DNA of 64,000 nucleotides, taken from NCBI RefSeq assembly GCF_001854125.1, contig NZ_CP017715.1:186001-250000 (forward strand). The letters run 5' to 3'. The notes beneath the pieces are model-generated. The model worked only from the letters and a program-made list of their open reading frames with translations, was not told the DNA's origin and ran no database searches. The stretch comes from Marinobacter salinus (GTDB taxonomy: Bacteria > Pseudomonadota > Gammaproteobacteria > Pseudomonadales > Oleiphilaceae). Each line of letters starts with the position of its first letter. Within the stretch, counting starts at the first letter, position 1. The position numbers and the translations under genes are program-made. Positions 19,397-27,389 of the stretch are shown in pieces.

Positions 19397-20161
19397 ATGA
19401 CTGATACCAAGATTGAACCCCGCATTCAGGTCATTGACCGGGCAGCGTTGCTGATGGATGCAATCGGCCGTTATTCCAAACCAGTCAAACTGAAAGCATT
19501 GAGTGCTGAGACTGGGCTGGCGCCATCAACGGCCTACCGGATTCTCCAGTCACTGATCAGTAATCGTTTTGTTGAAAGGGACTCCAGTGGCGATTACCGT
19601 TTAGGTCAGAGGTTGTTGCAACTGAGCAACCGTCTGCATTCGGATATCGACCTGCGAGCTGTTTCGCTCCCATACATGCAGGAGCTATGTGACCGTTTGG
19701 GTGAAACCATCAACCTCACGATTCGGGAAGGTGATGTGGTGATTTATTTTGAAAAGGTCACGCCAAATCGCATGATGCATGTCAACCAGATTGTAGGCAG
19801 TCGCGCCCCACTGCATGTCACCGCTGTGGGTAAGCTTATGCTGGGCCTTGCGGGGGAAGAAGAGATTGAAAGTTACGCCCGGCGAACCAATCTGCCTGCC
19901 TACACCCGCAATACGCTGTCTTCGCTGGAGAAGCTTGAAGAGGCCTGTTTTATCGGCGTTCGTCAGGGCTATGCGCTGGATAACGAAGAAGCGGAGATTG
20001 GCGTGGGGTGTATTGGTGTTCTGCTGTTCGAAAAATCCGGGAACGTCAGCGCGGGGCTGTCTATTTCTGCTCCTATCGAGCGGAGGAAAGACGAGTGGAT
20101 CGGCGAACTGAAAAAAGCGGGTGAAGCAATCTCACGCCACCTGGGGTATCAGCCAGGCTAA
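19397..20161 (+). CDS. bhcR: IclR-family regulator BhcR of the beta-hydroxyaspartate cycle
   Basis: About 254 residues. An N-terminal winged helix-turn-helix (LKALSAETGLAPSTAYRILQ, residues about 33-52) is followed by an IclR effector domain (residues about 80-250, with HVNQIVGSRAPLHVTAVGKLML and GYALDNEEAEIGVGCIGV). In described bhc loci the divergent IclR gene senses glyoxylate; that role is taken from the family. ATG 19397 has GGAGAG just upstream; an ATG at 19361 would add 12 unlikely residues. It is transcribed away from bhcABCD. Confidence 0.9.
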   Translation: MTDTKIEPRIQVIDRAALLMDAIGRYSKPVKLKALSAETGLAPSTAYRILQSLISNRFVERDSSGDYRLGQRLLQLSNRLHSDIDLRAVSLPYMQELCDRLGETINLTIREGDVVIYFEKVTPNRMMHVNQIVGSRAPLHVTAVGKLMLGLAGEEEIESYARRTNLPAYTRNTLSSLEKLEEACFIGVRQGYALDNEEAEIGVGCIGVLLFEKSGNVSAGLSISAPIERRKDEWIGELKKAGEAISRHLGYQPG

Positions 20162-20188
20162 TACCAAAGACAAGCAGGAGAGCCAGAC

Positions 20189-20210
20189 GCGCCGCTCCGG
20201 AGAGCGGCGC
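20189..20210. terminator. Perfect 9-bp stem between convergent bhcR and downstream gene
   Basis: GCGCCGCTC pairs perfectly with GAGCGGCGC across a four-base CGGA loop. It lies between bhcR and the oppositely oriented secreted-protein gene, the place expected for a shared terminator. The T-tract is poor on both sides. Confidence 0.6.
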
Positions 20211-20236
20211 TTACTGTTGCTGACTTTATTAAAAAC

Positions 20237-20956
20237 CTATTGCAGCCGTTCAACCCGAACACTGGCAATTGGGTTGTCCCAACGTTGACGGCCGCCTAGC
20301 GTGGAGGTGCTGAGGCCATCGTCCTGAGTCACGACGCCGGTATGGATGTAAACCGCATCCCGGACATCATCCCTGACAGCGTTAAAACCTTCTGCCAGTC
20401 CGCTGGCAGCGGGGCCAGGTACCGTGTCGGCAGATTCGGTGTTGGCTTCGGTGCCGGCATCGTAACTGATGGCCAGGAACATCGTGCTTTCGCCCACCGC
20501 CAAATCGCTGAGATCAACACCGCCAATGGCAGCCAGGCCATCGTTGGTGTTCACCGGCATTGACGCCCACGTCATCAGCACCTCATCTCCGGAGCTAACC
20601 GAGGCTGAAGCCGTAATCTGCTCTGAGGCGCCGGGAACTATGACCCCCAGCCCGGAGGCCGCAGAGAGGACGTTACTGTCGGCATCTGCCGCCGTGATGA
20701 AATCGCTGTTGTCGCCGCCCTCCGCCAGTTTCTCCAGAGCGACTGACGCAGAGTCACCCAGCGTAAACGCCTGCCAGCTCGGGCTATGAAGAACAACCGC
20801 TGCTGGGGAGAGCGGTTGCCCTGCCGTGAGGTTGGTGATGGTTACCTGATAGCGATATTCCCGGGCGCTGCTCAGGAGTGTGCCGTTGTCAGAATCACAA
20901 CCGGCCAACAGGGCTGCCAGAGGCAGGAGTAAGAGCATTTTTTTGCGAAAGAACAT
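20237..20956 (-). CDS. Spondin_N-type lipoprotein
   Basis: A 239-residue protein with a signal ending LLLPLAALLAGC (lipobox), so it is probably an envelope lipoprotein. The body (residues about 34-235) resembles bacterial Spondin_N-domain proteins: YQVTITNLTAGQPLSPAAVV, a NDGLAAI segment, the YDAGTEANTE motif and the closing WDNPIASVRVERL. AGGAGG precedes the ATG. It is 14 bases downstream of a second protein with the same architecture, so the two form a transcription unit. Function is unknown; Spondin_N folds occur in secreted matrix proteins. Confidence 0.75.
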   Translation of the reverse strand: MFFRKKMLLLLPLAALLAGCDSDNGTLLSSAREYRYQVTITNLTAGQPLSPAAVVLHSPSWQAFTLGDSASVALEKLAEGGDNSDFITAADADSNVLSAASGLGVIVPGASEQITASASVSSGDEVLMTWASMPVNTNDGLAAIGGVDLSDLAVGESTMFLAISYDAGTEANTESADTVPGPAASGLAEGFNAVRDDVRDAVYIHTGVVTQDDGLSTSTLGGRQRWDNPIASVRVERLQ

Positions 20957-20970
20957 GGCGCACCTCCTGG

Positions 20971-21669
20971 CTATTTAACCGTAACGGTGATGCGGGCCAC
21001 CGGGTTCAGCCACCGGTGAAGCGTGCTCACGATGTCACTGTCGCCACCGGTGAGGTCCGTATCGCCCAGGTTGCCCCGATGGATGTGAACGTAACCTTCG
21101 GCCGTGCTGGCGGCACCGGTTCCGTTGTCACCCAGAACAGGGTCCAGTGGCGGAGGTACCGGCATACCGGGTTGGCCCGGAGTACCACTGCCGCGAATCT
21201 CATCATTGGCTTCGGTGCCGGCATCATAGGCGTTGAGGTTGTAGGTATAGGTTCCGGGATCTGTCGGCACGTCAAGGCTATTGATCGCCAGGAAGCCATC
21301 GTTGGTAGGCAGTAGCATCGCTACAATCGACAGCTGAGTGTTGGCGGTGGCGTTGTCGGTGTTGAGTGAAGCGGTCGTGCTGGCTCCCGGTGCCAGCAGG
21401 CCAGCGGCAGGATCCTGGACCGTGGTTGCACCAGCCGTATTCAGCAGTGTAACCAGCCCGGAGATATCGCCGCCCTCTGCCATCGCCTGCAGCTCGCTGG
21501 AGGCTGCGCTGCCGGTTTCGAACAGAGTGACTCCTGCCGGATGGGCCGTAACCAGCAGAGGGGTGAAGTACAGCCCCCGCGTCGGATTGTGGATTTCAAC
21601 ATCAAATTCGGCTGCCTGCGTCAGAATTGGCGCGGCAACCAGTGCCAGTGGAATAAGGATTCGTTTCAT
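20971..21669 (-). CDS. Exported Spondin_N-type protein, paralogue of its neighbour
   Basis: About 232 residues with a classical signal peptide (KRILIPLALVAAPILTQAAEF) cut near AxA. It shares the same sequence landmarks as the downstream protein: VEIHNPTRGLYFTPLLVTAH, PTNDGFLAINSLD, AYDAGTEANDE and RWLNPVARITVTV. Start 21669 is chosen because AAGGAG lies 7 bases upstream; an ATG further upstream would bury the signal peptide. No lipobox, so it is probably periplasmic or secreted while its partner is lipid-anchored. Confidence 0.77.
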   Translation of the reverse strand: MKRILIPLALVAAPILTQAAEFDVEIHNPTRGLYFTPLLVTAHPAGVTLFETGSAASSELQAMAEGGDISGLVTLLNTAGATTVQDPAAGLLAPGASTTASLNTDNATANTQLSIVAMLLPTNDGFLAINSLDVPTDPGTYTYNLNAYDAGTEANDEIRGSGTPGQPGMPVPPPLDPVLGDNGTGAASTAEGYVHIHRGNLGDTDLTGGDSDIVSTLHRWLNPVARITVTVK

Positions 21670-21803
21670 TGCTCTGACTCCTTTCAGGATTGTTATTTCC
21701 ATTTTAGTATCGCTGAACGCTGACGGCGTATTCATCACGAAAGAGTCACGGGTTGATCACTGTTTAGTAAGCGGCCAAGAAGCTCCTGGTTAAAATGTGT
21801 AGT

Positions 21804-21837
21804 GCAAACCTACTGACGGTAGCGTCAGTAGGTTTGC
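21804..21837. repeat. Perfect 15-bp inverted repeat with 4-base loop in a divergent intergenic region
   Basis: GCAAACCTACTGACG pairs base for base with CGTCAGTAGGTTTGC around GTAG. It lies between two genes that point away from each other (spondin-type gene to the left, nitroreductase to the right), so it is not placed as an ordinary terminator for either. There is no adjacent T-run. It may be the terminator of an unannotated short RNA, a miniature repeat element or an operator. Confidence 0.6.
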
Positions 21838-21904
21838 CAATGCTCGCTGATTGCTAGGATACTGCTTAATACAATGCTGATCTGAGGTGGTCCGTGAGGG
21901 CGAG

Positions 21905-22912
21905 ATGAACTACTCAAGCTATGCAATGGAAACTTGGCGTCATTTGCCACTGGATAACGCAGCACATGACTATTCAGTGCTTGTGCATTATGCGACGTTG
22001 GCGGCGTCGAGCCACAATACTCAGCCCTGGCTGTTTAAACTGGAAAAAAACCGGATCCGGATTTTGCCGGACTTGTCACGGCGCTGCCCTGCGGTCGACC
22101 CCGACGACCACCATTTGTATGCCAGCCTGGGCTGCGCCACCGAGAACCTTCTGCTGGCGGCACAAGCGGCCGGACTGCAGGGCCACTGTACCTATGACCC
22201 GTCGACCTCGGGTGTGCAAATTGATTTCGAGGAAACGATTCCCTTCCGGTCACCTTTGTTCGAGGCCATTCCCAAACGGCAGTGTAGCCGGGTCGAATAC
22301 GATCGGTCGCCACTCACTGCAGAGCAGATGCAGCAGCTGGAGACGGCCGGGCACGGCGATGGAGTCTCCGTCAGGCTGTTCACTGACACTGACCATAAAG
22401 AGCGGATAGCCCGCTATGTGGCCGAAGGGAACACCATACAGTTCGGCGATGCTGCATGGGCCAGGGAGCTTAAATCCTGGATTCGATTTAACACAAGAGA
22501 GGCCGTCAGCGCAGGAGATGGGCTGTATGGACCGATCATGGGTAATCCCGATGTGCCCCGATGGCTTGGGTTGCTGGCGATGAAGTTCGGTTTCTCCGCG
22601 AGGAAGCAGAACCAGAAAGACTTCCGGCACATCCGAAGCTCGTCTGCCATTGCCGTGCTGGTTTCTGAAACTGACGACGAGCGCCATTGGATTGAAGCCG
22701 GCCGCTGCTATGAGCGGCTTGCGTTGCAGGCAGCCGCTCTGGACTTGAAGACGGCCTTCCTTAATCAGCCGGTAGAGGTGGCGCCCCTGCGCGCTGAGTT
22801 TGCCCGTTTTCTGGGGGTCGGAAACGGACGGCCGGACCTTATCGTAAGAATTGGACGTGGGCTGGAAACGCCACGATCACTGCGGCGGCCGGTGGAGCAG
22901 GTTATTGTTTAG
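21905..22912 (+). CDS. Acg-family FMN-binding nitroreductase-like oxidoreductase
   Basis: About 335 residues with the double nitroreductase-fold layout of the Acg/Rv3131 family. The motif AASSHNTQPWLFKL near residues 41-54 is the FMN-contact signature. Later segments (KRQCSRVEYD, HWIEAGRCYERLALQAAALDL) match the family. The substrate is not known. ATG 21905 is preferred over the in-frame GTG 21887. It is a single-gene unit followed by the DUF2750 gene after 70 bases. Confidence 0.78.
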   Translation: MNYSSYAMETWRHLPLDNAAHDYSVLVHYATLAASSHNTQPWLFKLEKNRIRILPDLSRRCPAVDPDDHHLYASLGCATENLLLAAQAAGLQGHCTYDPSTSGVQIDFEETIPFRSPLFEAIPKRQCSRVEYDRSPLTAEQMQQLETAGHGDGVSVRLFTDTDHKERIARYVAEGNTIQFGDAAWARELKSWIRFNTREAVSAGDGLYGPIMGNPDVPRWLGLLAMKFGFSARKQNQKDFRHIRSSSAIAVLVSETDDERHWIEAGRCYERLALQAAALDLKTAFLNQPVEVAPLRAEFARFLGVGNGRPDLIVRIGRGLETPRSLRRPVEQVIV

Positions 22913-22982
22913 GCGCGCTAGCGTCGACTGCAATACGTGTTAGGCTGCCGGGTAATAGACCGACCAGCCCGATGGAGCAATC

Positions 22983-23366
22983 ATGAGCAGTGACCCGCTA
23001 AAGCAAATACTCGAGATGAATGGAGAAGAGCGATACGACTACTTTCTGAGTGAGGTGCTGGAGGAGCGCGAAATCTGGATACTGGTCAATGCCGAGAACC
23101 GTTTTCTGAAAATTGTCTCGGAAGAGGACGGCGTGGCGCACTTGCCAGTATGGCCCAGTGCGGAGTTTGCCGCCGGGTACGCTCAGGGGGCGGATGACCT
23201 GTCCCCGAAAAGCATATCCCTGCCAGACTTTTTCAAGAAGTGGGTGCCGGGACTGACCAATGACGGGCTTGAAATCGGTGTTTTCCCAGGTGCCGACAGT
23301 ACCCTCTGGATAACCGCGCCGGAAGAATTGAAGCGCGATCTTCAGGATGAGCTGTCGAGCTTCTAG
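22983..23366 (+). CDS. DUF2750 protein
   Basis: A small acidic 127-residue cytoplasmic protein. Residues 30-115 (REIWILVNAENRFLKI, HLPVWPSAEFAAGYA, DFFKKWVPGLTNDGLEIGVFP) match the DUF2750 family. Function is unknown. GGAG lies 6-8 bases before the ATG. It ends at a strong hairpin shared with the convergent ovoA remnant. Confidence 0.8.
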   Translation: MSSDPLKQILEMNGEERYDYFLSEVLEEREIWILVNAENRFLKIVSEEDGVAHLPVWPSAEFAAGYAQGADDLSPKSISLPDFFKKWVPGLTNDGLEIGVFPGADSTLWITAPEELKRDLQDELSSF

Positions 23367-23378
23367 GCCGGCTGAACG

Positions 23379-23418
23379 GGGAGCGATTGCCGCGCTGATT
23401 AGCCAGGCAATCGCTCCC
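23379..23418. terminator. 13-bp perfect stem between DUF2750 gene and ovoA remnant
   Basis: GGGAGCGATTGCC (23379-23391) pairs perfectly with GGCAATCGCTCCC (23406-23418), with a 14-base loop. It sits at the tail-to-tail junction, as expected of a bidirectional terminator, and overlaps the last codons of the ovoA remnant. Confidence 0.65.
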
Positions 23419-24840
23419 AGATCGTCACCTCTGACAGTGTGTGCTGGAATTTGTGCTGTGTTTCGCGGATGACGAATGGCACTTTCCGTGGCTGTCCCAC
23501 TAACCTGAAGTGGCTGGACAGGTGGTCTTTCAAACCATCTAACGTGGTGTGGTTTTCTCCGTCTTTTTTGAATCCACCGATCCATTCCTCCTTGGGTGTA
23601 TGCTCCTCAAGCCATGTGTAAGGCGACGCGATGATCAGTAGCCCACCGTCGTTGATCCGTTCATGAATGCTGTCCAGGAAACGTCTTGGCCGGTATAGCC
23701 GATCAATCAGGTTGGCTGCCAACACGAGATCGTAACCGCTGAATTGGGGTTTGAGGTTACAGGCGTCTCCCTGATGAAATGACACTTTGTCGGCAATTTC
23801 ATCCAATCCCAGTTCCTCGAAAGTTTTCAACGCCGTACCAGGCGTCACCGAAGTGAAATTCCGCGTATTCGGCCAGTAACCGATCACTCTCATAATAGGC
23901 ATTGGGCTGGCTGACCTCGGCCTCCGACGAGATATATCGGAACCCGGCATGCTGGAAAAAGTGCCGTCTGAATGCATAGCGAGCTGCCAGCCGTTCCCTA
24001 CGACGTCAAACCATTCGCCATGACGGAAGTGAGTCACAGGACACGATGACGCGCCGTGATCCAGATGGAGGTTGGCACTGGCGGTATGATGACTAACCTC
24101 CTCTACGCCCGCCGCCGAGCATAGCCGGTACCACTCGTCTTCTGTCGGCAGTCGAATCGGTTCCCCGGTTTGCTCACTTTTCCATTCACAGAAGGCTCTC
24201 GCCTCGTGATAATTCACTTCAACGGGCCAGTCCCAGGGCATTTCAATTTCTTCAGTCATCAGGCGCAGATGCCAACCATTGTGCCAGCGCCAGAACGTTG
24301 GGTGTCTCGCCTTTGCAAACTGGCGCCATGAGCGCCCCTCATCGCCCCAGAATCTGTCCTGTTGGTAACCGCCGGCCTCAACAAATGCCAGGTATTCCTG
24401 GTTGCTCACCAGGTACCGGCTCGCACTTTCGCGCGATATGCCTTCACCTCGTAAACGTTGGGCCAGTCGTAATGGTCCTCGTTCAGGTCGTCCCAGCTCA
24501 TTTCATCCACTCCCACAGCAAAAACCGACTCCATATGGGGATCGATCCGCTCGTGCAGGAGTTTGGCCAGCAATAGTTTGTTAACGAAAAAAGTTGCGGT
24601 ATGGCCGAGGTAGAAAATGAGGGGATGTCTCAGTGGAATCGACTTCTGGAAATAGCCTGCATCATCTGCGAGGCAGTCGAAGAGGCGCGTGTAGGTGTCA
24701 AAGGTGTTGGTAAAGTACAGGGCAATTTCTTCGCGCTTTTCCGGTGCCAGGCCCTGGCTCAAGTCGGGTGTTCTCAGAAGACCGGTCCGGTTCTTGATCG
24801 GGTGGGAGGGAGATGCAATCTCCGGTGTTGGCGATGTCAT
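23399..24840 (-). pseudogene. ovoA: ovoA pseudogene (5-histidylcysteine sulfoxide synthase / methyltransferase), three internal deletions
   Basis: OvoA makes ovothiol precursors from histidine and cysteine and is normally about 700 residues: DinB-like, FGE-sulfatase and SAM methyltransferase domains. Here the pieces are in order but out of frame. The first open part (24840-24406) has GHTATFFVNKLLL and DEMSWDDLNEDHYDWPNVYE, then jumps from RAKV into SRYLVSNQEYLAF with a frame change near 24415. A second loss near 23985 joins DVVGNGWQ to RYAFRRHFFQHAGFRY, which is readable only in another frame. A third near 23825 joins YGVENF to ALKTFEELGLDEIADKV. The lost parts should include the iron-binding HxxxH and the SAM-binding motif I (family knowledge). 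About 1440 bases remain of roughly 2100. A chimeric open frame from 24409 to 23399 survives but is unlikely to be functional. Confidence 0.85.
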
Positions 24841-24947
24841 GATTGAACACGTCCTATGTTGTGTTTGCTAACAGTCATACGCTTTGTGTATGAGGGATGG
24901 TTCAGCTGTCCCCGAAAACTGTTTTGACGATCCTTGTGCCCGAAATG

Positions 24948-26141
24948 TTACATGCCGGATTTTTTTGCCAGGGCCACCGCCCGAGGTGCGCCCAGTGCGA
25001 GAAGAACGGCACCGATCGAACAAGCCAGCATGGCGGTTGTAATGGAAAGCAATGTTTGGTCGCCAGAGAGGGAGGACAGGGCGCTTATGGCTCCGGCAAT
25101 GGTAAATTGCGAGGCGCCAAGCAGAGCCGCAGCTGTGCCGCCGAGGTGAGGGAAAAACTCCATGGCGTTGGCCATATTGTTGGGCACGATGCCGCCCTGG
25201 CAGCCGATGGCAATAATGATACAGCCTGCAACCACCCACAGAGGACCCTGTAACTGAACGGTCGTGACCAGGGCTACCAGGGCCAGGCACTGGGCGATGA
25301 CCTGGGCGCGCACGAGGCTCTCGGAGGAGAATCTGCTCAGCAGTGGGCGGTTGATCAGGTTCAGGGCCGCCATGAACGCAATGTTGGCTGCGAACAGGAT
25401 GGCAAAAGCGTTGTTGGAGAGGCCAAACCATTCCTGATAGATGAACGAGGAGTGGGTAATGAACAGGAGCATAGTACTGAAGCAGAGCACCTGAATGCCC
25501 ACAAAGCGCATGGTGGTTTTATGTCTGAGTACCAGCAGGTAGTTTGTTACCAGCGTTTTGACCGGTGTTGTCTGTGGTGGCCGCGGTTGCAGCCGGGGGA
25601 AAAGCATTACATTGAGCGCCAGGATCAGAAGCACTGCGTATCCGGCCAGCATCAGGAAGATCCATTGCCACTCCCCCAGCATAAGCATCAGGGCGCCCAG
25701 CGACGGGGCGGCAGCTGGTGCAATGAACATGATCAGGCCAATTAATCCGAACAGCCGGGCGGCATCCTGTCCACTTACCTCATCCCGGACAATCGCGGGC
25801 ACAGACACTGCGCAGAATGCTCCGCCAATGCCCTGGGCAATGCGCCAGACAACCATGTCGGACAATGTATCCGCCAGTGACACCATCACCGCTCCACTGG
25901 CAAAAAACAGAAGGCCGGCGAAGAGAATCGGTTTGCGCCCGTAGCGGTCAGACAAGGGGCCACCAACCAACTGGGCCAAACCGAGAGTTGTGACATAAGC
26001 GCTCAGGGTTAATCCGACATTACTATGAGAGATGTTCAGGCCTTCGGCGATGCTCGGAAACGCGGGCAGATAGGCGTCAAGCGCCAGGGGGCCGAGAGCC
26101 ACGGTCATTCCCAGGAGTACCGCAAGTTGAAGGTGGGACAA
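24948..26141 (-). CDS. Bcr/CflA-family MFS drug-resistance exporter
   Basis: A 397-residue inner-membrane proton antiporter with 12 predicted transmembrane helices. The MFS loop-2 motif GGPLSDRYGRKPILFAG is at about residues 60-76, and LDAYLPAFPSIAEGL at the N-terminus is typical of Bcr/CflA. The start is a TTG at 26141, supported by AGGAG 7 bases upstream. It is divergent from the metallopeptidase gene. Substrates are unknown; the family exports bicyclomycin, chloramphenicol and related compounds. Confidence 0.88.
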   Translation of the reverse strand: MSHLQLAVLLGMTVALGPLALDAYLPAFPSIAEGLNISHSNVGLTLSAYVTTLGLAQLVGGPLSDRYGRKPILFAGLLFFASGAVMVSLADTLSDMVVWRIAQGIGGAFCAVSVPAIVRDEVSGQDAARLFGLIGLIMFIAPAAAPSLGALMLMLGEWQWIFLMLAGYAVLLILALNVMLFPRLQPRPPQTTPVKTLVTNYLLVLRHKTTMRFVGIQVLCFSTMLLFITHSSFIYQEWFGLSNNAFAILFAANIAFMAALNLINRPLLSRFSSESLVRAQVIAQCLALVALVTTVQLQGPLWVVAGCIIIAIGCQGGIVPNNMANAMEFFPHLGGTAAALLGASQFTIAGAISALSSLSGDQTLLSITTAMLACSIGAVLLALGAPRAVALAKKSGM

Positions 26142-26277
26142 AATTTATCTCCTTTCCCGGCTTGAGTTGTTTAATCCATTGAATGAGCTTGCCCAACGCC
26201 TGTACCGTGGGTAACTACGGCACCGGGAATGTTTCCCGATCTTACGTTCTGTGCCGGTCACCTGGAGCAATAGCACC

Positions 26278-27243
26278 ATGTTGGTTTTTCCTAACCCCGT
26301 TGGTTCCGGTTCACTCTGGTTCGATAACCTTACCACTGCAGAGGGTATGCCCGTCGCCTACGATCCGCAGGCACGGGCTTTCCTGCCCATGCGGCCGTTC
26401 TGCGCAAACCGTGAGATCATCGGATGCAACTGGATCGCGCCCAAGGAAGGCGCTTTCTGCCGTTCCTGCGCGATGACAGCGCTTGCTCCGGATCCGAACA
26501 TTTTCAATGCCATGCCCAACTGGGCCGAAACCGAGGCGGCAAAGCGCTGGGTGCTCGACAATCTGGGACGCTGGCACTGGTTCCGGCCGGAAGACCCGGG
26601 CACTCGCCCAGTATTCCACATGCTTGCCGAAGGGCTGACACCGGTGGCCATGGGGCATGCCAACGGTGTGGTTACGATCAGCGTTGCAGAAGCAGATCCG
26701 GTGGTGCGGGCAACACGGCGCCAGGCACTGCAGGAGCCCTATCGGACGATGGTCGGCCATATGCGCCATGAGATTTCTCATATGCTCTGGTGGCGGCTCA
26801 GTTTGCGTAACGATTTCCTTGAGTCATTCCGGGAAGTATTTGGCGACGAGCGTGCAGATTATCCGGCCGCGCTCCAGAACCACTACCACAACGGGCCACC
26901 GGCATACTGGAAAGAGTATTATCTGACTTCTTACGCCTCGGCACACCCCCATGAAGACTGGGCGGAGACAGCAGCCCACCTGCTTCATCTGACAGACATA
27001 ACGGACAGCGCCATTGCCTCTGGTCTTTCGTCGCCGGAGTTGCCCGGTGCACGCTGGGACGCATATTCCGAACCGGATACGGCGCGGTTGATTAACGTGG
27101 CGGCTTCCCTGGCAATACGGGTCAATCACGTCAATCGCTCCATGGGGCTCTCGGATCTTTATCCCTTTGTTCTGTCTCAAACTGCTCAGCGAAAACTGGC
27201 GTTTGTGCATGACTGGCTGCGCCGGGGTGCTCAGGGGCGCTGA
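26278..27243 (+). CDS. Putative zinc-binding metallopeptidase (Peptidase_Mx type)
   Basis: About 321 residues. The zincin motif MRHEISHMLWWRL (HExxH) lies about residues 162-174, and the downstream region has HPHEDWAETAAHLLHLTD. The family normally starts with a zinc ribbon of two cysteine pairs. Here the second pair region is present (FCANREIIGC, FCRSCA) but the first pair at the very N-terminus is replaced by FPNPVGSGSLWF. ATG 26278 is chosen; a GTG at 26251 is in frame. The substrate is unknown and it is probably cytoplasmic. Confidence 0.78.
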   Translation: MLVFPNPVGSGSLWFDNLTTAEGMPVAYDPQARAFLPMRPFCANREIIGCNWIAPKEGAFCRSCAMTALAPDPNIFNAMPNWAETEAAKRWVLDNLGRWHWFRPEDPGTRPVFHMLAEGLTPVAMGHANGVVTISVAEADPVVRATRRQALQEPYRTMVGHMRHEISHMLWWRLSLRNDFLESFREVFGDERADYPAALQNHYHNGPPAYWKEYYLTSYASAHPHEDWAETAAHLLHLTDITDSAIASGLSSPELPGARWDAYSEPDTARLINVAASLAIRVNHVNRSMGLSDLYPFVLSQTAQRKLAFVHDWLRRGAQGR

Positions 27244-27245
27244 GG

Positions 27246-27285
27246 TGTGGACAAAAAGTTGCCCACAAAAACTGTGGATAACTTT
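27246..27285. other. DnaA-box-like sites within a nested inverted repeat
   Basis: Just after the metallopeptidase stop there is TGTGGACAA (27246-27254) and a perfect DnaA box TGTGGATAA (27273-27281), 27 bases apart. The second is part of a nested inverted repeat, AAAGTT...AACTTT outside and CCACA...TGTGG inside (27255-27285). It may simply be a terminator hairpin; there is no AT-rich unwinding region, so an origin is not suggested. Confidence 0.3.
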
Positions 27286-27308
27286 GTTGGCAACGTAAGG
27301 ACATGTAG

Positions 27309-27338
27309 CCTGGAGCCGCTGAACACAGGCGCTCCAGG
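27309..27338. terminator. 8-bp stem between convergent metallopeptidase and aminopeptidase genes
   Basis: CCTGGAGC pairs with GCTCCAGG across 14 bases. The tail-to-tail location supports a terminator; the T-run is missing. Confidence 0.4.
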
Positions 27339-27389
27339 AATATGACCGTTAATTGACCGCAAGGTTACACTATTCCCGGGAATCCGGGA

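Noticed and set aside
23399-24409. Annotating the 336-codon frame as a functional methyltransferase/FGE protein
   Set aside because: Middle residues are out-of-frame ovoA sequence; the protein is a chimera of reading frames.
27246-27285. Replication origin
   Set aside because: Only two DnaA-like sites, no AT-rich unwinding element and no dnaA/dnaN or rep genes nearby.
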